A DNA stretch of 64,000 nucleotides from Anisodus tanguticus (taxonomy: Eukaryota; Streptophyta; Magnoliopsida; Solanales; Solanaceae), in assembly GCA_034509755.1 (NCBI GenBank), contig CM067541.1, positions 2,282,001-2,346,000 on the forward strand, in the 5' to 3' direction. Under the pieces are notes generated by a model, which was not told the DNA's origin, searched no databases, and was given only the letters and a program-made list of their open reading frames with translations. The position numbers were made by a program, and so were the translations under genes. Positions 11,401 to 23,656 of the stretch are shown one piece after another. Within the stretch, counting starts at the first letter, position 1; every line of letters starts with the position of its first letter.

Positions 11401-13453
11401 AAGCATCATTTCGTTACTCAATATTCTTCACGGTAGCTGCATTTCAGGGCCACGACCTTCAAACCAGTCACCAATCCAAAAGTAACATCTTGAAGTTTTG
11501 ATTATATACTGTACAAATTATGCAAGTAATTATAAGAAACAACCAATCTTGTGAAAATCTTGTTAGATTAATAGTATAAAACTGTTTAATCTAAATGACA
11601 AGTTCCGGTGAGAATGATACTCTACTTCTCACTTTATTACTGGTCGATCACATATACTTGTGTGTATGTTTAGACCCGACCAAGCTTTCAGGAGCTTAAG
11701 ATTGTATCAAGAATTTCCCAAAGGAATAAAGAATAGGCCTAAAGGACAGATCGAGACACTAACAACAACTTAGTTTCGAGCAATAGCTGCCAATACTAGA
11801 AGAGGTTATGCTGGGGCTACTATATAGACTCAGTTTATTGAAGTTAGAATGGTCAATCATGTGATGATCTTTGTCTACACAGACAATTTCACGTTCAACG
11901 AGGCTATTTAAGCAATACACGTTATTCATCATTAGGATTCCTCTTGTGAGAGTGTGGGTATAACCACATAAACTGCCTAAAGTACAAGAAGAGAAAGAGA
12001 AGCATTCACGAGTTGATAGTGAAATCTCTAGGATTCCATGCTCAGTTCGTAGTAAAATAGTTTTAATCATGATTTAAGTCCCAACAGAGTCATGTTATAG
12101 TCATAAAAGAGTATAACATATGACAAGTAGCTCAAAATAACATAAATAACCTAGCACTCTCTTAACCCACAACATACTAGTTATTTGAAAATAGTAATGC
12201 AAGTTCTGATCATACTTTTGGAGAAACAAGCCGTACAAATTTCAATGTCTGACTCACCTCGACGTCGGTGATATTCCCCAACCTAGTACTGTCCAATTCG
12301 CCACCCAAACGATCTCCAATAGCCTCAATCTCTGAAAAATATTGAATAATGGGTCAAACTATGCTAGGGGGTTTATTTTCATAAAATTAGGAAAAATCAA
12401 AGTCAACTCTTGACTAACCCGTTCAAATTTCGAAACAAGTTACATGGAGGGGTTACCCATAAGCTCATGAATTCATTTCTTCAATCAAGCTTCAATCTAG
12501 ATTTCATTTACTAGGTCAAAGCCCTAGTTTTCTATTTTTGGAACTAGGTCCCAATTTAGACACTTGAATCTCATGTATCCATGGTTAGATCATTCAACCA
12601 AATTCAAGTTTAATAAGCCATACATTGTAAGAAATCGTTAGCTTAATGATGTAGGCTGAAATTCACCCATCTTGGCAGTGAACTTATATACCTAGGTTTG
12701 TCCCTCATCGTGACCACGGAGGGTAATTTTCTCGATTGACTGGTCCACTAGCCTCCACATTCGTGATCAGGTTCTATGTGATCGCAACCCATCGTGATCA
12801 TAGTCCATCTCCCGCATTTGCATAGGCTTAACAGCCCAAATCCCATCTGACATATTTCCTCTTCGCGATCGCGACAACTGAGTCACACGATCGCGTGCAC
12901 CTAAAAATGTAAAGCTATTTTTGATTTCCAATTTGTCTGAAGTAATCCCGATCCCTCACATCTCAATCCAAACCATACTTACAAGTAACAAATGATTATA
13001 TAAGCATATGTAAATGCTCAAACCACAATTTAGAATATCGATTCTCAAAACGAGGGAATGAATTGTTACTAATTTATAAGAAAAAATCTTTTATGGTTCC
13101 TTCCCAGAAAGCAAGATGCTTTAGTCCTTCTTTTAGATCTTTGAAATATTTCACGATGGAACTCAGGTTGAAAAGTTAATTATCGAAATACTGTCAACAT
13201 ATCAGTATCATTTGTTTTTCAATATATGAATATAACAAATTAATTTGTACTCTTTATCATCAACATTGAACTAGAAATAAAGACTTTTTTACCACGGATT
13301 AGCAGAAAATTTATTTAATAAAACATTATTTTCCACCTTATTTCACTGAAATATGGTGGAAAACAGATTTTCATTAAAATCTGGAAAATTTCATAATTTT
13401 TCCGTGTGAAAATATAACTATTCTTTCCTTTCTCACTGATTCAATCAAAATAT
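11401..13453. other. Unassigned repeat-like intergenic DNA
   Basis: An open frame on the minus strand at 11759-12070 (103 codons, Ser and Cys rich) matches nothing I recognise and may be chance. At 12690-12900 there is a motif-rich stretch with repeated CGTGATC and CGCGATCGCG words, a texture I associate with gypsy LTRs of Solanaceae, but no paired LTR, PBS or pol sequence is seen here. Confidence 0.3.
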
Positions 13454-14550
13454 TGTTGGGTTCAAAATAATAGGGCGACATGCGGAAGCTATGCAAACAT
13501 TGAACAACGATAAATCAGACAATAAAGAAAAACTATAAAAAAGACTTATGATATGATATGAGTTTGGTCAATTGACTTACATATGATAAAAATAATATAA
13601 AAAAATCTAAAGTTATTGAAAGAAAAAATCTCCCCTTAAAAGAACTCTCTAAACGACTACATTGTGGATGATATTGTGTTATTGAATGAGAAGACAAAAT
13701 CTTCTATTTATAGAACTTCTCCTCCAAGAAAAATGATAAATATGGTAGAAAATATTTTCTACCAAGAAATCATTTTTGAAATAAAACACAATTATGGTAG
13801 AATTCAAATAAAGCATGAAATTCAGGGCAAATCCTAAAAATCTCCCATTGGCTCTAATTTTCTGGCAAAATAATTTTGATTCTCCATCTTCACATAATCT
13901 CATCAATGTTGCTTGTCATGGTTAAAAATATTGTGATTAAAAATTGGTATTAAACTATTTTACTTTATTTTTAAAGATGTAGCAGTGAGAATGTTGAAAA
14001 TATGGTTGAAAGATCATCTCCACATGTAGTACTCCGGACATAACCTTTATCACCGTGAAATTATGTGCAGCTTGATTTAAACCGGCCACCTTGAACTTGT
14101 CTTCAACTCGTTGACCATTAGCTCTGATATCACTTGTTGGGGATCGAAATAATTAGGGTGTCATGTGAAAGCTAATAATTGCAAACATCGAACGATGAGA
14201 AATTTGGACAATAAAAAAATATACTAAAAACGCATAATACTTTCTTTGATGTTATTTGGCCAATGACCTACATATAAAAAATCTAATATTATGAAAGAAA
14301 GCATAAAACTTATTGAGAAAAAATCTCCCCCTAAACAAGACTCTTTGATGAGAACATTGTGGATGATACCGTGTTATGTACGAGAAAAAATGATCCTCTA
14401 TTTATAGAAGTCCAAACTTCTCCTACAGAGAAATAAGATATATATAGTAGAGTCCTTTTCGATAAAGAAAATATTTTCTATCAAGAAATCCTCAAAACAC
14501 AATTATAATAAAATTCAAATAAGGTAGAAAATTTAGGACAAATCTTAACA
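13454..14550 (-). mobile_element. TRIM-like miniature LTR retrotransposon 1
   Basis: Two related direct repeats, 13454-13839 (386 bp) and 14135-14550 (416 bp), both begin TGTTGGG; the second ends TTAACA. The spacer is only about 295 bp and has no coding sequence. Just inside the right repeat, at 14121-14132, GCTCTGATATCA is the reverse complement of an initiator-Met tRNA primer binding site with one change. Just inside the left repeat, TCTCCCATT reads as a polypurine tract on the minus strand. The element is flanked by a perfect 5-bp duplication AATAT (13449-13453 and 14551-14555). The order PBS-right and PPT-left shows it lies on the minus strand. The LTRs have diverged clearly, so it is old. 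Its LTRs are longer than those of classical TRIMs. Confidence 0.87.
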
Positions 14551-14555
14551 AATAT

Positions 14556-16508
14556 CTATTAAAATAGCCACCGAACATATTTTAATGAGAAATTTGAGTG
14601 AAAAATAGTGATTTTTTAATAGTGGAAGTTACTCTCGCAGTATTTATGATGGTTTAGCCCCTGAGAAGCTTCTAGTGGAGATCTGATCAGGTGGTCCTCC
14701 CAATGAATGAATGTTATACAAGTCTTTCATTCTTCAATTTTAAGTAATATTTTTCGTTGGACATGTGCCTACAAGATAGGTCAATAGAGTCTCACTTTAG
14801 AGAAAAATGTAATAGTCATGCCTAGAACAAGAGTGGCTAACTAAAATTAATAATTGTCGCAGATGCAACACTACAAGACATGATCCAGATCTTATTTTGC
14901 CTGATAAATCCAAGACCGAAACCATGAATACCTTGCCCAGCTCTAAGAACAAAGTGATTTTTTGCGTACAAATATTGGTTTAATTCACCACTATAATAGT
15001 AAAGTTAAGAAATTCTTTTTGCCACATTAAAGAAATAGAACTCTACCTACTATAATTTTCAGAGGTAAATTATTTATTTATCATATTAAATCTTTACTCA
15101 TATAATAGTAGAGTCATAAAATTATTTATTTATCATTGTAAAATAACTGAACTTTACTCATATAATAGTAGAGTCATAAAATTATTTATTTATCATTGTA
15201 AAATAACTGAACTTTACTCATATAACAATAGAGTCACAAAATTACTTATACGTCATGGTAAAGTAGATGAGTTATTATGTGCAAATTTGTCATTTTACAG
15301 TAATAGTAAATGGAGCTTTAATCATATGACATGCCAATTAGGAGAGGAGACTTTTGAGATGTTTAGTAAATATTGAAGATAATAGTGATAGTAGAGTGCT
15401 TTTATTATCCTAAAAAAGGTGATCTTTGTAGGTAATTTTCAAAATTTGAATGACCATTTAGAGAATTTACTCGAAGAGATAGACATTAAAAAGAAAAGTA
15501 AAAGGATTTCCAAATAAAAGAAAGCAGAAAATGATACGACTATTATTTAGAACCATATATAGCGTGTCGTCTCTCATCGAAAAAGTTACTACATTATTTT
15601 TTTATTTCTTGCAGCTTTTGATGCAAAATATACTCTTATACGTATTATTATGTTTCTGTTCAAACGTGAAGATACTATGGATATACATGATGCAAAAATT
15701 AGAAGAGACACGTATACAAGTTGCAATGGAACATAATCATTCTTCCTTTATTCATTTCTCATGCACGTCTTAGTTCAACATGCATTTGGCCCTTTGACTG
15801 TTTGACAATCACTTTGAGCTTCAACTATACTATGCAAAGGCTTATGTAACTTTTAGTCTAACTGGTTCAATTGAATCCAATTTTTTAAATATATATATAC
15901 ATATATATATACTAACATTCAACAAATGGTAAATTATGAATCTGTGATTTCAATCTTAGTTTGGAAAAAAAATGAGTTTAATGCTAAATTTTTTAAAATT
16001 TGAATCTATCAACTTTGAATATATGTCAAGTCCGAGTCTCCAATCTCTAATTTCTCGAAGGACTTTTAATTTATTTAATCTCAGCCAAAAGTAATTACCC
16101 CACTAGTCAATACACGAAAAATATACATTAAGTATGTATAATATATATATATATATTATATTATAGTTAATATATAAAAACTATAAATTTAATAACTATT
16201 ATTTTGGTGGGAGACTATAGAAGGTAAAATTCCATTTTGTAATTCCCATCCTTTATTGGCACAATATGATGAGTAATTACTGCTGATTTAGTCAAGTCCT
16301 CAGTCCTCTATTATTATCCTCCTCCTTTAGTCGGAAGGATCATAAGAGAGACTTTTTTCTTGTCGTTATGAATAATGCTTGATTGAGAAACACTGTTGGA
16401 CAAAGTTTCATTGCTAGACAAAAAGGAAAAATAATGTTTTGAAAATTATTGAGAGGTGGAAGTTGACGGACCTGTTATTTTCTTAGTTAGGTAAATTATA
16501 GTACATAC
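14556..16508. other. AT-rich intergenic DNA
   Basis: Apart from the 60-bp tandem array inside it, I see no gene or mobile element with defined ends. Short open frames such as 15531-15773 (+) are hydrophobic, low-complexity and unrecognised. Confidence 0.35.
15061..15270. repeat. 60-bp tandem repeat, about 3.5 copies
   Basis: The period is exactly 60 bp. The unit contains TTATTTATTTATCATTGTAA, ACTTTACTCATATAA and TAGTAGAGTCATAAAA. The two central copies (15121-15180 and 15181-15240) are nearly identical, and the outer ones decay, as expected of a slippage or unequal-exchange array. Confidence 0.9.
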
Positions 16509-16849
16509 GGTAAAGAATAGATTTTTGGTCTAATTTAGCCATAAAAGCTAGCTTATAGGGTGAGAATTATCCAAGTTCATATAAGAAGTCCATGTTCTCA
16601 TTCCATATCCGATGTGAGACTCTTAACACTCTCTCGCACGCCCAGACCTTGTTAATTGGAGCGTGAATAATATAATTTGGGGTCCAACATCGGTGAACAA
16701 AGAATTGGAATGAGTCTGATTCTGATACCATGTAAAGAATGGATCTTGGGCCTAACTCAGCCCAAAAGCTAACTTGTAGGGTGATGATTGTCCAAGTTTA
16801 TATAAGGAGTCCATATTTCCATTTCATATCCGGTGTGGGATCTTTAACA
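16509..16849 (-). mobile_element. TRIM miniature LTR retrotransposon 2
   Basis: Direct repeats of about 120 bp at 16509-16628 and 16731-16849 share TAAAGAAT, CCAAGTT, ATATAAG, AGTCCAT and CTTAACA/TTTAACA ends. The spacer is about 102 bp. Immediately inside the right repeat, TTCTGATACCA (16720-16730) is the reverse complement of a Met-tRNA primer binding site, and next to the left repeat CTCTCTCGC is a polypurine tract on the minus strand. Flanking CATAC (16504-16508) and CATGC (16850-16854) look like a 5-bp target duplication with one change. Size and layout match TRIM elements well. Confidence 0.87.
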
Positions 16850-16854
16850 CATGC

Positions 16855-19689
16855 ACATTGATTTGGTTCTTTAGTGGGTTTCACTGCTTTTCCCCCTTTT
16901 TTGTTCTATCTTGACAATGAAATTTGCATGCATGCCAATCCAACCTTTCCGAATACTCCTCCTAAGGTCCTTAAATATTTTCTTTTCAATCTATTTCTTC
17001 GTCTTCTCCACGTATACTTAACTAGTGAGAAAATCAAATTTAAATATCGCAAGTGAAAAAAAGGCTAACTTAATGCATAAACGACCTCTTAAAGTTGTCA
17101 GTAAATTTTATTTAAACACTCAGATTACGGTTCATTTCAATTGAGCACTTTAATACATGATAAATTATTATTAAACACTTTCGGCTCAAATTTTGAAAAA
17201 ACTTTTACACATATCAACTAAATAAAATTTACTCATAAATTTAATAGGCTATCGATGTGTTTAAGCCAAAAAACAATGTAATGTGACGTGCAATTATACG
17301 GGGTAAACAGGTTTGGGAGGGAATAGTGGTGGGGGACCTATGAGACTGAGGCCTGAGGGTAATTACTCTGTTTTCACTTGATCATCATCACCATTAATAC
17401 GTAAAAAGATTCAGGTCTTGCCTCCACAATATTTGGTTAAAGAGTAAAAACAATTTGTTTATCCGTAAAACGGTACAATTGAATTTGTATACGTGATCAA
17501 GGACACGTGAATCTCAAGTGATTGATTTAGTAACAATATAAGATTAAATAGAGTGCTAGTAAATAATATTAAGACAAAGTAAAGAAATAATTAGTCTGAG
17601 CCTTGTGTTAGCTTCTTGGCAAAGTATTTGAGACTAGTGTGAAAACGTAAGAATCAAGAGTAATGTTAAATAGTATATTGTAATAACTTGCCGATGATGA
17701 TTTACAATGGGATAAAATGTCATATTTATACATGGTCTCATGGGTACACACCCCACGATATATGCCCTTATTAATACAAGGGAATTAATGTTGTAATAAA
17801 TGGATAATTAGTATCTCTATAAATGTCATTAATGCTCCGATGTGTGATCGGGCCAGTAACAGCCGTCTGTTGGGATTCAAACGGTTCACCTGATCTTCTG
17901 AATTACCGGTACCATATGTACACACGATATCTCCGGTCCTACTTTTGTCTTATCGGTAGTGCCATAGGCTGATATGGACCTGACTCAGCATTATCTGTCA
18001 CGTGTTACAACATAATTCATACAACTGTATTATACAAATTTTGCCCTATACAGATAGTCCCCGCACTTTTCGGGCATGCCCTTCGCGCGCGCTGGAAGTG
18101 GATTGAAATACCGGACAACTCAAAAACCCTATACTTAGGTGGGAAATTTGAAAAGATACCATCCATTCATTTTTTTCATTCCAATCATCATCTCATTGAA
18201 ACGACAACAACTTTTCGGCTTCCCACGATTAACGAAAGACTACAGAATCATGATGAGGCGTATCGTTTTATCGCACCTGCTCTGACACGCACGTGCAACG
18301 GTTGATTGACACCCGTCACATCATCTCTTTACTGCAATGATGTCCTCTTAACTCATACAAATACCACATCCTTTGGTTAGTTTTCCATCTGATCTTTCTT
18401 TGTGCAAAACTTCTTTTGAACCTCAGATTTGCTATTTCTTTCCTTCTCCACTGCAAATATGTCTAACTCCTCTGCTAGTGGCAACACTCCTGCAAACACC
18501 AGGGGGAACCCTAATCCGTAGGATGAAGAACCACCTAGCCGAAATCCTTCGACTTCCTACATTCTGCCGAAGACATGGCAATTCGACCATGATCTTCGAG
18601 AAAAGCTAGTTTCCAGAGTTTTGCTCGACGGACCATGGAGCAAGTTTATCATAACCTTTCACACGAGTTTTACTTTTGTTTTGCTTTCAATTGTTACTGG
18701 ATCACTTTCAGGCATGGTTGTTATCCTTTATAGCTGGGTTGGTTTAAGCCCGGTAAGAATATGAATGAATTTTCCTTTTTTGTAATTTGCTCAAGGTTTT
18801 CATTTCATACTTTTATCTACGGAAGCAAATTTCTATACCTTTCATAATTCTATCTGATGATTATGACTTCATCATTTCATAAATTAAGCCATACTTTAAA
18901 GCTCACTTTGTAATTAACAAATTCTAAGCCTTGGAAGTGTTTTAACAATTTTCTATCAGACTTGAATTTATTCCAAAAGATGTATTTTATCATCTTTATC
19001 GAGTCTTCACATCTCCTTTGTAGTTGATTCCGAACTTGCCTTGATTCAGGTCGACTTTAGAACTCTGGTACTTTGAGTAACCAGAGCCTTCTTTTTATTT
19101 TTCGTTATTATTTTTAATAAGAGAGGACCCTTACTTTTTATGGTGTTGTAGAAGAGGACGTCTCCTGTTCATTATGGCATGAATTTTTGATATGTTTGTA
19201 ACAACATATATTTTTATGCTCTTGATGACAAAGATTTACTTAATCATAAAAGGAAATTTTTATTAATTCCTTTAACTTACAAATGTAAAGACAAATGCAA
19301 GAATAATTCGGCTGCCATCTAGTGTGGTCAGTTCCGTTACATTTATGTAATCGTTTGCGGAGAGTCCCCAGCAATACATGCTTTTCCTTGAACCTTTGAG
19401 TTTACCCTTCTTATACGGATGCTGAATTTTCCCTCTTATATGAATTTATATGGCCCCCAGTGTCTGGGTGTTCATGCTGTGAGGACCCGAAAACTATGTA
19501 GCTTTCCTGGTAGTAAGACTCTTAACATGCTTTTTTTTAGCACTGCCTCATTAAAAACCTTGTTAGAAAAACCCAATTGGGACAAAAATCAGACGAAGGA
19601 AAGAAGAGTGCAGTGCATGTTTGCCTTACTACACGTAACACTTTTTAAAATGGCTTACATTCTAATTACTAGGAAGTATGTTTCCTTCT
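16855..19689. other. Flank and probable non-coding end of the gypsy element
   Basis: No intact gene. A plus-strand reading from an ATG at 18459 gives a Ser/Asn/Pro-rich peptide, MSNSSASGNTPANTRGNPNP, then an in-frame stop, then a further open stretch to about 18655; it resembles the start of a retrotransposon accessory or gag-like frame but I cannot assign it. The stretch at 19545-19590 (CACTGCCTCATTAAAAACC and following) is a sequence I associate with the region downstream of pol in Solanaceae gypsy elements. LTR borders were not found. Confidence 0.35.
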
Positions 19690-21790
19690 TAGTCTAGCAG
19701 TTGGTAAGCTCCTTTACCAGCGATTCAAGTGACGGTATACGGACCTTCCCACTTTGCGCCTAGTTTTCATGCATTATGCTCTCGTGTGCTCTGAGTTACC
19801 CTCTGGAGCACCAAGTTCCCAAGTTTAAAGTGTCGGATATTTGTGCACCGATTTTAGTATTGCTCCATTCTTTGCTTCTGGACACCCTTCAGGACATATG
19901 CAAGATCTCGACGCTCCTCAAGTAAATATAGACGTATAGTCATGGATTTCGAATTAGCTTGCTCCTCCGTCCAGTGATACCTTAAGCTTGAAGATCCAAC
20001 TTCTAACAGAATCAAAGCATCTGCACCATAAACTAAGGAAAAATGTATTTCTCCGGTACTCGTTTTTGCCGTGGTTCTATATGCCCATAATATTTTTGGT
20101 AGCATGGAAGACCACTTTCTTTTTGCCGCTTCCAATTTCTTCTTCAAGTTTTGAATTATAGTCTTATTTGTTGACTCTGCTTGACTATTTGCACTGGGAT
20201 GTTAGGGAGTGGAGGTGCTACGTTTGATGTTTAAATCATCCAGGAACTTTGTGACTTTGGCACGAATAAAATTCCGGCCGTTGTCACAATATATCTCCTT
20301 TGGGATGCCAAAACGATAAATGACGTGTTACCAAATGAAGTCAATCACCTCCTTCTTCTGGGGCTTCGTATAAGCTGTAGCTTCAACCTATTTTAAAAAA
20401 ATAGTCAATCATAAATATAATTTGAGATACCTATTCCGGTACCGCAAGCAGGGGTCCTAATATGTCTATCCTCTATTTCATGAATGGCCATGGGGATACA
20501 ATCGGATGCAATTCTTCTCCCGGTTTATGTAGCAGATGTGCATGACATTGAAATTTGTCACATTTCTTCACGAAACTTTTGTGTCTTCCTCGATTCAGGG
20601 CCAATAATAACCGACCCTCATGATCTTTCTTATCAAGAATTCCTCTCTTGAATGGTTTCCGCATATGCCTTTATGTACTTCCCTCATCACATAATCAGCT
20701 TCCTCGTGGCCTACGCACCGGGCTAAGGGACCATAAATAACACTGACGATAAAGTTTTTCATCTACTACATAATACCGGGCAGCTTTGGCCTCAGAGCTC
20801 TGGATGTCTTTGGGTCCTCTGGGAGCTTTCCGTTCACGAGGTAGTCAAATAATTCATTCCGCCAGTCCCAAGTTAAGCTGATCGAGTTCACCTCATCATA
20901 CCCTTCTGAATCCAGGGCTGAATGCAACAATTGAACAATCGACTCAGTTCTAGAACCTTCTTCTTCCTTGCTGGAGCCTAAGTTTGAGAGTGCATCTACC
21001 TTTATATTTTCCTCTCGGGGTATATGTACCACCGCCCATTCTTGGAATCGGGAAAATAACTTCAAAACCTTCTCGATATATCTTGACATGCGCTCCTCCT
21101 TGGCTTCAAATACTTTATGAATTTGGTTTACCACTAGAAACAAATCACATTTGACTTTGATGATTTGGGATCCTAAACTCCTGGCTAATTCCAGACCTGC
21201 AACCAAGGTCTCATACTCGGATTCATTATTAGTTAAAGGAGAACTATGAATTGCTTGCCTTAAAACTTTCCCGATGGAAGTATGCAATACTACTCCCAGA
21301 CCGGTCCCCTTGACGTTGGAAGCTCCATTTGTGTGAAGCGTCCAGACCTCGGGGGCCGTCCCCGAGACCAAATGACTTCTTTTTCCACTTGAGGGGTTAC
21401 TCCCAAACTGAAATCTGCCACAAAATCCGTGAGGACCTACAACTTTATCGTAGTCCGGGGTCTATATTCAATATCAAATTCTCTTAACTGCACCGCCCAT
21501 TTAGCTAAATGCCCCAAAAGTTCGGGCTTATGCATTACATTTTAAGTGGAAACGTGGTTACTGCAGCAATTGGGTGGCACTGAAAATATGGTCGAATCTT
21601 TCACGACGACATTATTAATGCAAAGGCCAAACTTTCAAGTAACGGGTACCGAGTTTCGGCCCCTAACATCACTCTACTTACATACTAAATAGAAAATTGT
21701 GTACCTTTTTCTTTTCTGTACCAAAACCGTACTTACCGCTACTTTTGAGATCGTGAGATATGAAAAAAGGGCAGCCCGGTGCACTAAGCT
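19690..21790 (-). mobile_element. Degraded Ty3/gypsy pol (RNase H and integrase)
   Basis: Read on the minus strand, 21371-20766 encodes an RNase H-like domain: WTLHTNGASNVKGTGLGVVL, then NNESEYETLVAGLELARSLG and VVHIPREENIKVDALSNLGS. Farther on, 20660-20470 keeps a zinc-binding-like integrase N-terminus (KCDKFQCHA). The core is broken by stops and frameshifts. At 20147-19854 the integrase C-terminal part reads MLPKILWAYRTTAKTSTGEI followed by SLVYGADALI. The GPY/F-type module (LGAKWEGPY) is recognisable near 19740 after a stop. Gag, protease and most of reverse transcriptase are missing or unrecognisable. A TS SINE is inserted at the upstream end. Non-functional. Confidence 0.85.
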
Positions 21791-21915
21791 CCCGCTATGC
21801 GCGAGGTCCGGGGGAAGGGCCGGACCACAATGATGTATTGTACGCAGTCTTACCTTGCATTTCTGTAGAGGATGTTTCCACAGCTTGAACCCACGACCTC
21901 CTGGTCACATGACAT
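21762..21915 (-). mobile_element. TS-type tRNA-derived SINE, 5'-truncated
   Basis: Read on the minus strand the segment has the B box GGTCGTGGGTTCAAGC, then AAGACTGCGTACAATA, GTCCGGCCCTTCCCC, GCGCATAGCGGGAGC and TTAGTGCACCGGGCTGCCC, the body of the TS SINE family known from tobacco. It is flanked by a 19-bp duplication with one mismatch (TTTTGAGATCG, T or C, GAGATAT) at 21743-21761 and 21916-21934. No A box is seen at the 5' end. It sits in or beside the decayed gypsy pol and is therefore younger than that element. Confidence 0.9.
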
Positions 21916-22059
21916 TTTTGAGATCGCGAGATATATGAGTAATTATTCTCCTTCTTTTGGCTTTGACATGAGCGAGGACTGGACAAGTAAGATTTACGGT
22001 CCCATAGGGCCTTCTAGCATTCGGGCGTCCACACAAAATCGTTCTTCTTTTTTAGAAGT

Positions 22060-22985
22060 GAGACCTTGAAATGTTGATCCTTCTCAGTTCAGAATTTGCT
22101 ATGAAAGACTTGGGGCCCTTGAGTTATTTTTTTGGTATAGCTGTCACTCATCATGCAGGTGGTCTATTTTTATCACATAAGAAGTATACGGTTGAGATTA
22201 TTGAGAGAGCTGGCATGTCATCTTGTAAGTCCTCTTCTACTCCGGTTGATACCAAACCGAAGCTGAGTGCTACTTCTAGCACACCATACGAGGATCCCAC
22301 CCACTATCATAGTCTTGCAGGAGCTCTTCAGTATCTTAGTTTCACGAGATTAGTTATTACTTATGCAGTACAACATGTGTGTTTATTTATGCATGATCCG
22401 CGAATTGAGCACATGCATGCGCTCAAACGCATTATACGATACATACAGGGCACACTTGATTATAGATTGCATTTATATCCATCATCCGTCTCTACTCTCG
22501 TGTCGTATATAAATGCTGATTGGGGTGGATGTCCAGATACCAGACGGTAGACATCTGGTTATTGTATGTTTCTTGGTGATAACTTGGTCTCTTGGTCGGC
22601 AAAACGCCAGGAAACATTATCGCGATCCAGTGCGGAGGCCGAGTATCGAGGGGTAGCCAATGTGGTGTCTGAGTCATGTTGGCTGCGTAATCTACTTTTA
22701 GAGCTTCACTTTCCTATTCAGAAAGCTACCTTGGTCTACTGTGATAATGTTAGTACAATCTATCTCTGTGGGTATCTGGTCCAACATCAACACACTAAAC
22801 ATATCGAGATGGATATTCACTTTGGTCGCGAAAATGTAGCTCGTGGACAAGTACATGTCTTGTATGTCCCTTCAAGGTACCAAATTGCTGACATCTTTAC
22901 TAAGAGTCTTCCCTTGGTTTTGTTTGAAGATTTTAGGGACAGTTTTAGCGTACGACAAACGTCCGCTATGACTGCGGGGGCGTGA
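22060..22985 (+). pseudogene. Ty1/copia reverse transcriptase C-terminus and RNase H, truncated
   Basis: From 22071 the frame reads MKDLGPLSYFFGI, GGLFLSHKKY, SSSTPVDTKPKLS and HYHSLAGALQYLSFTR, the C-terminal half of a copia reverse transcriptase. A stop (TAG, 22548-22550) falls where the conserved ADWGGCPDTRRSTSGY motif has Ser. The frame then continues with LVSWSAKRQETLSRSSAEAE, YCDNVSTIYL, HTKHIEMDIHF and a PSRYQIADIFTKSLP tail ending at 22985. Gag, protease, integrase and the first half of reverse transcriptase are absent, so the insertion is 5'-truncated or was broken by deletion. Confidence 0.93.
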
Positions 22986-23189
22986 TAGAAACCAAAATCG
23001 TGTATCTCACGAACAACTTATGTATATTTAGGTTACTTACCATATTTTGTAGAATCCTTGCACAAGTGTAATTAGGATATTAGTATTATAGTAGGAATAA
23101 GATTTTTCATATTTAGAGATTGTATATTGTATATATAGACCTCTTCATTAATGAAAATAATCAAGAGATTATTTCTTTCAAATTGAACA
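22983..23189 (+). mobile_element. 3' LTR of the truncated copia element
   Basis: The purine-rich TGACTGCGGGGGCG immediately before 22983 is the polypurine tract. The LTR begins TGATAGAAACC and ends near TTGAACA, and contains TATTGTATATATAGACC (a TATA box) and an AATGAAAATAATCAAG block. The same block occurs in reverse orientation at about 39980-40020, which identifies a related LTR there. Confidence 0.75.
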
Positions 23190-23656
23190 ATTATTTTCAG
23201 TATAGTGGACAAGTAAAACTGGACGGAGGGAGTAATTAATACTCTTCCATAATTTCTTGCAGCACTGTCTATGTAGTATTTCCTAATGATCAGATTTAAC
23301 TTTCATCTTGTCAACTTAAAACTAATTCAATATACTTCTCAATGTTCTTGGCAAGTCATTAATTTCTTAACTATTTCTGGCTTTTGTATTATTGACCAAA
23401 AACAAAATACACTTGTACTATTAAAATCAGATAGGATCGATTATAACTAGTTAATCAAGATAAGGTCAATTATAACTAGTCAAAATGGGTCAATTAACTT
23501 ACTATGTATGTCATCAGTCCTTATCAAGAATTTATGATGTATAAATAAAGGTGTTATCATTCATTTATGCACATTTTATAGTTTTTTTTTATTGAAATAA
23601 ACTCAGTGCATAATTACTTTGATCCATTGAAAGGCCAAACAGAAGTGAAGCAACAT

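Noticed and set aside
11759..12070. 103-codon frame on the minus strand
   Set aside because: No recognisable family and no neighbouring retroelement frame; may be chance.
15061..15270. Possible CRISPR-like array
   Set aside because: Repeats are directly abutting with no unique spacers, and the DNA is plant nuclear.
18459..18655. Possible gene starting MSNSSASG
   Set aside because: An in-frame stop after 20 codons and retroelement context make a functional gene unlikely; recorded only within the flanking description.
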